A stretch of DNA of 64,000 nucleotides from Zeus faber (Eukaryota; Chordata; Actinopteri; Zeiformes; Zeidae). Below, piece by piece: positions 51,881 to 63,910 of the stretch. The notes beneath the pieces are model-generated. The model was not told the DNA's origin. It saw nothing but the letters and a program-made list of their open reading frames with translations, and did no database searches. Every line of letters starts with the position of its first letter. Position 1 is the stretch's first letter. A program made the position numbers and the translations under genes. The stretch is taken from positions 434,001 to 498,000 of the forward strand of contig CAUIJY010000068.1 of NCBI GenBank assembly GCA_960531495.1. Direction: 5' to 3'.

Positions 51881-52784
51881 CATTTAAAGACTGAAAGGAT
51901 GTTTTGAGTAAAGGTTTCTGTCATGACTCTCTAGGACCTGCTCAGATAGTGTAAATACTGTTATGAACTGATTTGTAATGGGAAAGTACTGTTTGCAAAA
52001 CAGTTTTTGGCACATCTAACAAGTTTTTCTGAAATTACAAGCATTTTCATAAAAACCTGCATGGATGGCAAACAAGGCATTTTCAGGCAATTTAAAGACT
52101 GAAAGGATGTTTTGAGTAAAGGTTTCTGTCATAACTCTGTAGGAACTGCTCAGATAAAGTAAATACTGTTATGAACTCATTTGTAATGGGAAAGTACTGT
52201 TTGCAGAACAGTTTTGGCACATCTAACAATTTTTTTCTGAAATTACGAGCATTTTCATAAAAAACTGCATGGATGGCAAACAAGGCATTTTCAGGCAATT
52301 TAAAGACTGAAAAGATGTTTTGAGTAAAGATTTCTGTCATGACTCTGTAGGAACTGCTCAGATAGTGTAAATACTGTTATGAACTCATTTGTAATGGGAA
52401 AGTACTGTTTGCAAAACAGTTTTTGGCACATCTAACAAGTTTTTCTGAAATTACAAGCATTTTCATAAAAACCTGCATGGATGGCAAACAAGGCATTTTC
52501 AGGCAATTTAAAGACTGAAAGGATGTTTTGAGTAAAGGTTTCTGTCATGACTCTCTAGGACCTGCTCAGATAGTGTAAATACTGTTATGAACTGATTTGT
52601 AATGGGAAAGTACTGTTTGCAAAAGAGTTTTTGGCACATCTAACAAGTTTTTCTGAAATTACGAGCATTTTCATAAAAACCTGCATGGATGGCAAACAAG
52701 GCATTTTCAGGCAATTTAAAGACTGAAAGGATGTTTTGAGTAAAGGTTTCTGTCATGACTCTGTAGGAACTGCTCAGATAGTGT

Positions 52785-53993
52785 AAATACTGTTATGAAC
52801 TCATTTGTAATGGGAAAGTACTGTTTGCAGAACAGTTTTGGCACATCTAACAATTTTTTTTCTGAAATTACGAGCATTTTCATAAAAAACTGCATGGATG
52901 GCAAACAAGGCATTTTCAGGCCATTTAAAGACTGAAAGGATGTTTTGAGTAAAGATTTCTGTCATGACTCAGTTGGAACTGCTCAGATAGTGTAAATACT
53001 GTTATGAACTCATTTGTAATGGGAAAGTACTGTTTGCAAAAGAGTTTTTGGCACATCTAACAAGTTTTTCTGAAATTACAAGCATTTTCATAAAAACCTG
53101 CATGGATGGCAAACAAGGCATTTTCAGGCAATTTAAAGACTGAAAGTATGTTTTGAGTAAAGGTTTCTGTCATGACTCTCTAGGACCTGCTCAGATAGTG
53201 TAAATACTGTTATGAACTGATTTGTAATGGGAAAGTACTGGTTGCAAAAGAGTTTTTGGCACATCTAACAAGTTTTTCTGAAATTACGAGCAGTTTCATA
53301 AAAACCTGCATGGGTGGCAAACATGGCATTTTCAGGCAATTTAAAGACTGAAAGGATGTTTTTGAGTAAAGGTTTCTGTCATAACTCTGTAGGAACTGCT
53401 CAGATAGTGTAAATACTGTTATGAACTCATTTGTAATGGGAAAGTACTGTTTGCAGAACAGTTTTTGGCACATCTTACACATTTTTTCTGAAATTACGAG
53501 CATTTTCATAAAAACCTGCATGGATGGCAAACAAGGCATTTTCAGGCAATTTAAAGACTGAAAGGATGTTTTGAGTAAAGGTTTCTGTCATGACTCTGTA
53601 GGAACTGCTCAGATTGTGTGAATACTGTTTTGAACTCATTTGTAATTGGGAATGTACTGTTTGTAAAACAGTTTTTGGCACATCTAACAAGTATTTCTGA
53701 AATAATAAGCATTTTCATGAAACCTGCATGGATGGCAAACAAGGCATTTTCAGGCAATTTGAAGACTGAAAGGATGTTTTGAGTAAAGATTTATGTCATG
53801 ACTCTGTAGGAACTGCTCAGATAGTGTAAATACTGTTATGAACTCATTTGTAATGGGAAAGTACTGATTGCAAAACAGTTTTTGGCACATCTAACAAGTT
53901 TTTCTGAAATTACAAGCATTTTCATAAAAACCAGCATGGATGGCAAACAAGGTATTTTCAGGCAATTTAAAGACTGAAAGGATGTTTTGAGTA
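52785..53993 (+). repeat. 6-monomer block with private T insertion, copy 1
   Basis: Matches 56119-57327 at an offset of 3334 bp (16 monomers). Both copies carry GATGTTTTTGAG, with five T residues, near 53357 and 56691, where other monomers have four. I saw this form only in these two places. Confidence 0.82.
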
Positions 53994-54588
53994 AAGTTTT
54001 CTGTCATGACTCTCTAGGACCTGCTCAGATAGTGTAAATACTGTTATGAACTGATTTGTAATGGGAAAGTACTGTTTGCAAAAGAGTTTTTGGCACATCT
54101 AACAAGTTTTTCTGAAATTACGAGCAGTTTCATAAAAACCTGCATGGGTGGCAAACATGGCATTTTCAGGCAATTTAAAGACTGAAAGGATGTTTTGAGT
54201 AAAGGTTTCTGTCATAACTCTGTAGGAACTGCTCAGATAGTGTAAATACTGTTATGAACTCATTTGTAATGGGAAAGTACTTTTTGCAGAACAGTTTTTG
54301 GCACATCTAACACATTTTTTCTGAAATTACGAGCATTTTCATAAAAACCTGCATGGATGGCAAACAAGGCATTTTCAGGCAATTTTAAGACTGAAAGGAT
54401 GTTTTGAGTAAAGGTTTCTGTCATGAATGTGTAGGAACTGCTCAGATAGTGTGAATACTGTTTTGAACTCATTTGTAATTGGGAATGTACTGTTTGTAAA
54501 ACAGTTTTTGGCACATCTAACAAGTATTTCTGAAATAATAAGCATTTTCATGAAACCTGCATGGATGGCAAACAAGGCATTTTCAGGC
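53728..54588 (+). repeat. 4-monomer block repeated at 13 monomers, copy 2
   Basis: Partner of 51020-51880. Its class C monomer ends the match at GGCAATTT where copy 1 has GGCCATTT. A private T near 53953 gives AAGGTATTTTC. Confidence 0.76.
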
Positions 54589-56118
54589 AATTTAAAGACT
54601 GAAAGGATGTTTTGAGTAAAGGTTTCTGTCATAACTCTGTAGGAACTGCTCAGATAAAGTAAATACTGTTATGAACTCATTTGTAATGGGAAAGTACTGT
54701 TTGCAGAACAGTTTTGGCACATCTAACAATTTTTTTCTGAAATTACGAGCATTTTCATAAAAAACTGCATGGATGGCAAACAAGGCATTTTCAGGCAATT
54801 TAAAGACTGAAAAGATGTTTTGAGTAAAGATTTCTGTCATGACTCTGTAGGAACTGCTCAGATAGTGTAAATACTGTTATGAACTCATTTGTAATGGGAA
54901 AGTACTGTTTGCAAAACAGTTTTTGGCACATCTAACAAGTTTTTCTGAAATTACAAGCATTTTCATAAAAACCTGCATGGATGGCAAACAAGGCATTTTC
55001 AGGCAATTTAAAGACTGAAAGGATGTTTTGAGTAAAGGTTTCTGTCATGACTCTCTAGGACCTGCTCAGATAGTGTAAATACTGTTATGAACTGATTTGT
55101 AATGGGAAAGTACTGTTTGCAAAAGAGTTTTTGGCACATCTAACAAGTTTTTCTGAAATTACGAGCATTTTCATAAAAACCTGCATGGATGGCAAACAAG
55201 GCATTTTCAGGCAATTTAAAGACTGAAAGGATGTTTTGAGTAAAGGTTTCTGTCATGACTCTGTAGGAACTGCTCAGATAGTGTAAATACTGTTATGAAC
55301 TCATTTGTAATGGGAAAGTACTGTTTGCAGAACAGTTTTGGCACATCTAACAATTTTTTTTCTGAAATTACGAGCATTTTCATAAAAAACTGCATGGATG
55401 GCAAACAAGGCATTTTCAGGCCATTTAAAGACTGAAAGGATGTTTTGAGTAAAGATTTCTGTCATGACTCAGTTGGAACTGCTCAGATAGTGTAAATACT
55501 GTTATGAACTCATTTGTAATGGGAAAGTACTTTTTGCAGAACAGTTTTTGGCACATCTAACACATTTTTTCTGAAATTACGAGCATTTTCATAAAAACCT
55601 GCATGGATGGCAAACAAGGCATTTTCAGGCAATTTTAAGACTGAAAGGATGTTTTGAGTAAAGGTTTCTGTCATGAATGTGTAGGAACTGCTCAGATAGT
55701 GTGAATACTGTTTTGAACTCATTTGTAATTGGGAATGTACTGTTTGTAAAACAGTTTTTGGCACATCTAACAAGTATTTCTGAAATAATAAGCATTTTCA
55801 TGAAACCTGCATGGATGGCAAACAAGGCATTTTCAGGCCATTTAAAGACTGAAAGGATGTTTTGAGTAAAGGTTTCTGTCATGACTCTCTAGGACCTGCT
55901 CAGATAGTGTAAATACTGTTATGAACTGATTTGTAATGGGAAAGTACTGTTTGCAAAACAGTTTTTGGCACATCTAACAAGTTTTTCTGAAATTACAAGC
56001 ATTTTCATAAAAACCTGCATGGATGGCAAACAAGGCATTTTCAGGCAATTTAAAGACTGAAAGGATGTTTTGAGTAAAGGTTTCTGTCATAACTCTGTAG
56101 GAACTGCTCAGATAAAGT
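54589..56118 (+). repeat. Mosaic stretch linking the two 16-mer copies
   Basis: Monomers from about 54590 to 55530 repeat those from about 52090 to 53030 at an offset of 2500 bp. Then the TACTTTTTGC and AATTTTAAG B monomers reappear 1250 bp after their copy at 54.3 kb. No unique sequence is present. Confidence 0.75.
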
Positions 56119-57327
56119 AAATACTGTTATGAACTCATTTGTAATGGGAAAGTACTGTTTGCAGAACAGTTTTGGCACATCTAACAATTTTTTTTCTGAG
56201 ATTACGAGCATTTTCATAAAAAACTGCATGGATGGCAAACAAGGCATTTTCAGGCCATTTAAAGACTGAAAGGATGTTTTGAGTAAAGATTTCTGTCATG
56301 ACTCAGTTGGAACTGCTCAGATAGTGTAAATACTGTTATGAACTCATTTGTAATGGGAAAATACTGTTTGCAAAAGAGTTTTTGGCACATCTAACAAGTT
56401 TTTCTGAAATTACAAGCATTTTCATAAAAACCTGCATGGATGGCAAACAAGGCATTTTCAGGCAATTTAAAGACTGAAAGTATGTTTTGAGTAAAGGTTT
56501 CTGTCATGACTCTCTAGGACCTGCTCAGATAGTGTAAATACTGTTATGAACTGATTTGTAATGGGAAAGTACTGGTTGCAAAAGAGTTTTTGGCACATCT
56601 AACAAGTTTTTCTGAAATTACGAGCAGTTTCATAAAAACCTGCATGGGTGGCAAACATGGCATTTTCAGGCAATTTAAAGACTGAAAGGATGTTTTTGAG
56701 TAAAGGTTTCTGTCATAACTCTGTAGGAACTGCTCAGATAGTGTAAATACTGTTATGAACTCATTTGTAATGGGAAAGTACTGTTTGCAGAACAGTTTTT
56801 GGCACATCTTACACATTTTTTCTGAAATTACGAGCATTTTCATAAAAACCTGCATGGATGGCAAACAAGGCATTTTCAGGCAATTTAAAGACTGAAAGGA
56901 TGTTTTGAGTAAAGGTTTCTGTCATGACTCTGTAGGAACTGCTCAGATAGTGTGAATACTGTTTTGAACTCATTTGTAATTGGGAATGTACTGTTTGTAA
57001 AACAGTTTTTGGCACATCTAACAAGTATTTCTGAAATAATAAGCATTTTCATGAAACCTGCATGGATGGCAAACAAGGCATTTTCAGGCAATTTGAAGAC
57101 TGAAAGGATGTTTTGAGTAAAGATTTATGTCATGACTCTGTAGGAACTGCTCAGATAGTGTAAATACTGTTATGAACTCATTTGTAATGGGAAAGTACTG
57201 ATTGCAAAACAGTTTTTGGCACATCTAACAAGTTTTTCTGAAATTACAAGCATTTTCATAAAAACCAGCATGGATGGCAAACAAGGCATTTTCAGGCAAT
57301 TTAAAGACTGAAAGGATGTTTTGAGTA
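56119..57327 (+). repeat. 6-monomer block with private T insertion, copy 2
   Basis: Partner of 52785-53993 sharing the five-T tract. Private changes include CTGAGATTACG near 56200 and GGGAAAATACTG near 56361. Confidence 0.82.
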
Positions 57328-60300
57328 AAGGTTTCTGTCATGAATCTCTAGGACCTGCTCAGATAGTGTAAATACTGTTATGAACTGATTTGTAATGGGA
57401 AAGTACTGTTTGCAAAAGAGTTTTTGGCACATCTAACAAGTTTTTCTGAAATTACGAGCAGTTTCATAAAAACCTGCATGGGTGGCAAACATGGCATTTT
57501 CAGGCAATTTAAAGACTGAAAGGATGTATTGAGTAAAGGTTTCTGTCATGACTCTGTAGGACCTGCTCAGATAGTGTAAATACTGTTATGAACTCATTTG
57601 TAATGGGAAAGTACTGTTTGCAGAACAGTTTTTGGCACATCTAACACATTTTTTCTGAAATTACGAGCATTTTCATAAAAACCTGCATGGATGGCAAACA
57701 AGGCATTTTCAGGCAATTTAAAGACTGGAAGGATGTTTTGAGTAAAGGTTTCTGTCATGACTGTGTAGGAACTGCTCAGATAGTGTGAATACTGTTTTGA
57801 ACTCATTTGTAATTGGGAATGTACTGTTTGTAAAACAGTTTTTGGCACATCTAACAAGTATTTCTGAAATAATAAGCATTTTCATGAAACCTGCATGGAT
57901 GGCAAACAAGGCATTTTCAGGCCATTTAAAGACTGAAAGGATGTTTTGAGTAAAGATTTCTGTCATGACCCAGTAGGAACTGCTCAGATAGTGTAAATAC
58001 TGTTATGAACTCATTTGTAATGGGAAAGTACTGTTTGCAAAAGAGTTTTTGGCACATCTAACAAGTTTTTCTGAAATTACAAGCACTTTCATAAAAACCT
58101 GCATGGATGGCAAACAAGGCATTTTCAGGCAATTTGAAGACTGAAAGGATGTTTTGAGTAAAGGTTTCTGTCATAACTCTGTAGGAACTGCTCAGATAGT
58201 GTAAATACTGTTATGAACTCATTTGTAGTGGGAAAGTACTGTATGCAAAAGAGTTTTTGGCACATCTAACAAGTATTTCTGAAATAATAAGCATTTTCAT
58301 GAAACCTGCATGGATGGCAAACAAGGCATTTTCAGGCAATTTGAAGACTGAAAGGATGTTTTGAGTAAAGATTTATGTCATGACTCTGTAGGAACTGCTC
58401 AGATAGTGTAAATACTGTTATGAACTCATTTGTAATGGGAAAGTACTGATTGCAAAACAGTTTTTGGCACATCTAACAAGTTTTTCTGAAATTACAAGCA
58501 TTTGCATAAAAACCAGCATGGATGGCAAACAAGGCATTTTCAGGCAATTTAAAGACTGAAAGGATGTTTTGAGTAAAGGTTTCTGTCATGAATCTCTAGG
58601 ACCTGCTCAGATAGTGTAAATACTGTTATGAACTGATTTGTAATGGGAAAGTACTGTTTGCAAAAGAGTTTTTGGCACATCTAACAAGTTTTTCCGAAAT
58701 TACGAGCAGTTTCATAAAAACCTGCATGGGTGGCAAACATGGCATTTTCAGGCAATTTAAAGACTGAAAGGATGTATTGAGTAAAGGTTTCTGTCATGAC
58801 TCTGTAGGACCTGCTCAGATAGTGTAAATACTGTTATGAACTCATTTGTAATGGGAAAGTACTGTTTGCAGAACAGTTTTTGGCACATCTAACACATTTT
58901 TTCTGAAATTACGAGCATTTTCATAAAAACCTGCATGGATGGCAAACAAGGCATTTTCAGGCAATTTAAAGACTGAAAGGATGTTTTGAGTAAAGGTTTC
59001 TGTCATGACTCTGTAGGAACTGCTCAGATAGTGTGAATACTGTTTTGAACTCATTTGTAATTGGGAATGTACTGTTTGTAAAACAGTTTTTGGCACATCT
59101 AACAAGTATTTCTGAAATAATAAGCATTTTCATGAAACCTGCATGGATGGCAAACAAGGCATTTTCAGGCCATTTAAAGACTGAAAGGATGTTTTGAGTA
59201 AAGATTTCTGTCATGACCCAGTAGGAACTGCTCAGATAGTGTAAATACTGTTATGAACTCATTTGTAATGGGAAAGTACTGTTTGCAAAAGAGTTTTTGG
59301 CACATCTAACAAGTTTTTCTGAAATTACAAGCACTTTCATAAAAACCTGCATGGATGGCAAACAAGGCATTTTCAGGCAATTTGAAGACTGAAAGGATGT
59401 TTTGAGTAAAGGTTTCTGTCATAACTCTGTAGGAACTGCTCAGATAGTGTAAATACTGTTATGAACTCATTTGTAGTGGGAAAGTACTGTATGCAAAAGA
59501 GTTTTTGGCACATCTAACACATTTTTTCTGAAATCACGAGCATTTTCATAAAAACCTGCATGGATGGCAAACAAGGCATTTTCAGGCAATTTAAAGACTG
59601 AAAGGATGTTTTGAGTAAAGGTTTCTGTCATGACTCTGTAGGAACTGCTCAGATAGTGTGAATACTGTTTTGAACTCATTTGTAATTGGGAATGTACTGT
59701 TTGTAAAACAGTTTTTGGCACATCTAACAAGTATTTCTGAAATAATAAGCATTTTCATGAAACCTGCATGGATGGCAAACAAGGCATTTTCAGGCCATTT
59801 AAAGACTGAAAGGATGTTTTGAGTAAAGATTTCTGTCATGACTCAGTAGGAACTGCTCAGATAGTGTAAATACTGTTATGAACTCATTTGTAATGGGAAA
59901 GTACTGTTTGCAAAAGAGTTTTTGGCACATCTAACAAGTTTTTCTGAAATTACAAGCACTTTCATAAAAACCTGCATGGATGGCAAACAAGGCATTTTCA
60001 GGCAATTTGAAGACTGAAAGGATGTTTTGAGTAAAGATTTCTGTCATGACTCTGTAGGAACTGCTCAGATAGTGTAAATACTGTTATGAACTCATTTGTA
60101 ATGGGAAAGTACTGTTTGCAAAACAGTTTTTGGCACATCTAACAAGTTTTTCTGAAATTACAAGCATTTTCATAAAAACCTGCATGGATGGCAAACAAGG
60201 CATTTTCAGGCCATTTAAAGACTGAAAGGATGTTTTGAGTAAAGGTTTCTGTCATGACTCTGTAGGAACTGCTCAGATAGTGTAAATACTGTTATGAACT

Positions 60301-63300
60301 CATTTGTAATGGGAAAGTACTGTTTGCAAAAGAGTTTTTGGCACATCTAACAAGTTTTTCTGAAATTACAAGCACTTTCATAAAAACCTGCATGGGTGGC
60401 AAACATGGCATTTTCAGGCAATTTAAAGACTGAAAGGATGTTTTGAGTAAAGGTTTCTGTCATGACTCTCTAGGACCTGCTCAGATAGTGTAAATACTGT
60501 TATGAACTGATTTGTAATGGGAAAGTACTGTTTGCAAAAGAGTTTTTGGCACATCTAACAAGTTTTTCTGAAATTACGAGCAGTTTCATAAAAACCTGCA
60601 TGGGTGGCAAACATGGCATTTTCAGGCAATTTAAAGACTGAAAGGATGTTTTGAGTAAAGGTTTCTGTCATAACTCTGTAGGAACTGCTCAGATAGTGTA
60701 AATACTGTTATGAACTCATTTGTAATGGGAAAGTACTGTTTGCAGAACAGTTTTTGGCACATCTAACAAGTTTTTCTGAAATTACAAGCATTTTCATAAA
60801 AACCTGCATGGATGGCAAACAAGGCATTTTCAGGCAATTTAAAGACTGAAAGGATGTTTTGAGTAAAGGTTTCTGTCATAACTCTGTAGGAACTGCTCAG
60901 ATAAAGTAAATACTGTTATGAACTCATTTGTAATGGGAAAGTACTGTTTGCAGAACAGTTTTGGCACATCTAACAATTTTTTTTCTGAAATTACGAGCAT
61001 TTTCATAAAAAACTGCATGGATGGCAAACAAGGCATTTTCAGGCCATTTAAAGACTGAAAGGATGTTTTGAGTAAAGATTTCTGTCATGACTCAGTTGGA
61101 ACTGCTCAGATAGTGTAAATACTGTTATGAACTCATTTGTAATGGGAAAGTACTGTTTGCAAAAGAGTTTTTGGCACATCTAACAAGTTTTTCTGAAATT
61201 ACAAGCATTTTCATAAAAACCTGCATGGATGGCAAACAAGGCATTTTCAGGCAATTTAAAGACTGAAAGTATGTTTTGAGTAAAGGTTTCTGTCATGACT
61301 CTCTAGGACCTGCTCAGATAGTGTAAATACTGTTATGAACTGATTTGTAATGGGAAAGTACTGGTTGCAAAAGAGTTTTTGGCACATCTAACAAGTTTTT
61401 CTGAAATTACGAGCAGTTTCATAAAAACCTGCATGGGTGGCAAACATGGCATTTTCAGGCAATTTAAAGACTGAAAGGATGTTTTGAGTAAAGGTTTCTG
61501 TCATAACTCTGTAGGAACTGCTCAGATAGTGTAAATACTGTTATGAACTCATTTGTAATGGGAAAGTACTGTTTGCAGAACAGTTTTTGGCACATCTTAC
61601 ACATTTTTTCTGAAATTACGAGCATTTTCATAAAAACCTGCATGGATGGCAAACAAGGCATTTTCAGGCAATTTAAAGACTGAAAGGATGTTTTGAGTAA
61701 AGGTTTCTGTCATGACTCTGTAGGAACTGCTCAGATAGTGTGAATACTGTTTTGAACTCATTTGTAATTGGGAATGTACTGTTTGTAAAACAGTTTTTGG
61801 CACATCTAACAAGTATTTCTGAAATAATAAGCATTTTCATGAAACCTGCATGGATGGCAAACAAGGCATTTTCAGGCAATTTGAAGACTGAAAGGATGTT
61901 TTGAGTAAAGATTTATGTCATGACTCTGTAGGAACTGCTCAGATAGTGTAAATACTGTTATGAACTCATTTGTAATGGGAAAGTACTGATTGCAAAACAG
62001 TTTTTGGCACATCTAACAAGTTTTTCTGAAATTACAAGCATTTTCATAAAAACCAGCATGGATGGCAAACAAGGCATTTTCAGGCAATTTAAAGACTGAA
62101 AGGATGTTTTGAGTAAAGGTTTCTGTCATAACTCTGTAGGACCTGCTCAGATAGTGTAAATACTGTTATGAACTGATTTGTAATGGGAAAGTACTGTTTG
62201 CAAAAGAGTTTTTGGCACATCTAACAAGTTTTTCTGAAATTACGAGCAGTTTCATAAAAACCTGCATGGGTGGCAAACATGGCATTTTCAGGCAATTTAA
62301 AGACTGAAAGGATGTTTTGAGTAAAGGTTTCTGTCATGACTCTGTAGGACCTGCTCAGATAGTGTAAATACTGTTATGAACTCATTTGTAATGGGAAAGT
62401 ACTGTTTGCAGAACAGTTTTTGGCACATCTAACACATTTTTTCTGAAATTACGAGCATTTTCATAAAAACCTGCATGGATGGCAAACAAGGCATTTTCAG
62501 GCAATTTAAAGACTGGAAGGATGTTTTGAGTAAAGGTTTCTGTCATGACTGTGTAGGAACTGCTCAGATCGTGTGAATACTGTTTTGAACTCATTTGTAA
62601 TTGGGAATGTACTGTTTGTAAAACAGTTTTTGGCACATGTAACAAGTATTTCTGAAATAATAAGCATTTTCATGAAACCTGCATGGATGGCAAACAAGGC
62701 ATTTTCAGGCCATTTAAAGACTGAAAGGATGTTTTGAGTAAAGATTTCTGTCATGACTCAGTAGGAACTGCTCAGATAGTGTAAATACTGTTATGAACTC
62801 ATTTGTAATGGGAAAGTACTGTTTGCAAAAGAGTTTTTGGCACATCTAACAAGTTTTTCTGAAATTACAAGCACTTTCATAAAAACCTGCATGGATGGCA
62901 AACAAGGCATTTTCAGGCAATTTGAAGACTGAAAGGATGTTTTGAGTAAAGGTTTCTGTCATAACTCTGTAGGAACTGCTCAGATAGTGTAAATACTGTT
63001 ATGAACTCATTTGTAGTGGGAAAGTACTGTATGCAAAAGAGTTTTTGGCACATCTAACACATTTTTTCTGAAATCACGAGCATTTTCATAAAAAACTGCA
63101 TGGATGGCAAACAAGGCATTTTCAGGCAATTTAAAGACTGAAAGGATGTTTTGAGTAAAGATTTCTGTCATGACTCTGTAGGAACTGCTCAGATAGTGTA
63201 AATACTGTTATGAACTCATTTGTAATGGGAAAGTACTGTTTGCAAAACAGTTTTTGGCACATCTAACAAGTTTTTCTGAAATTACAAGCATTTTCATAAA

Positions 63301-63910
63301 AACCTGCATGGATGGCAAACAAGGCATTTTCAGGCAATTTAAAGACTGAAAGTATGTTTTGAGTAAAGGTTTCTGTCATGACTCTCTAGGACCTGCTCAG
63401 ATAGTGTAAATACTGTTATGAACTGATTTGTAATGGGAAAGTACTGGTTGCAAAAGAGTTTTTGGCACATCTAACAAGTTTTTCTGAAATTACGAGCAGT
63501 TTCATAAAAACCTGCATGGGTGGCAAACATGGCATTTTCAGGCAATTTAAAGACTGAAAGGATGTTTTGAGTAAAGGTTTCTGTCATGACTCTCTAGGAC
63601 CTGCTCAGATAGTGTAAATACTGTTATGAACTGATTTGTAATGGGAAAGTACTGTTTGCAAAAGAGTTTTTGGCACATCTAACAAGTTTTTCTGAAATTA
63701 CGAGCAGTTTCATAAAAACCTGCATGGGTGGCAAACATGGCATTTTCAGGCAATTTAAAGACTGAAAGGATGTTTTGAGTAAAGGTTTCTGTCATAACTC
63801 TGTAGGAACTGCTCAGATAGTGTAAATACTGTTATGAACTCATTTGTAATGGGAAAGTACTGTTTGCAGAACAGTTTTTGGCACATCTAACAAGTTTTTC
63901 TGAAATTACA
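57328..63910 (+). repeat. Terminal mosaic stretch of the window
   Basis: All satellite. Segments near 57.06-57.72 kb and 58.31-58.97 kb repeat at about 1249 bp (six monomers). The 58.8-59.7 kb part shows the 625-bp trimer spacing. The parts at 59.2-60.7 and 60.9-61.9 kb repeat 46.1-48.6 kb, and 62.4-62.9 kb repeats 57.6-58.1 kb at 4788 bp. Private changes near 62400-62640 (ATCGTGTG, GCACATGTAAC) show a slightly more diverged B monomer. Confidence 0.75.
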
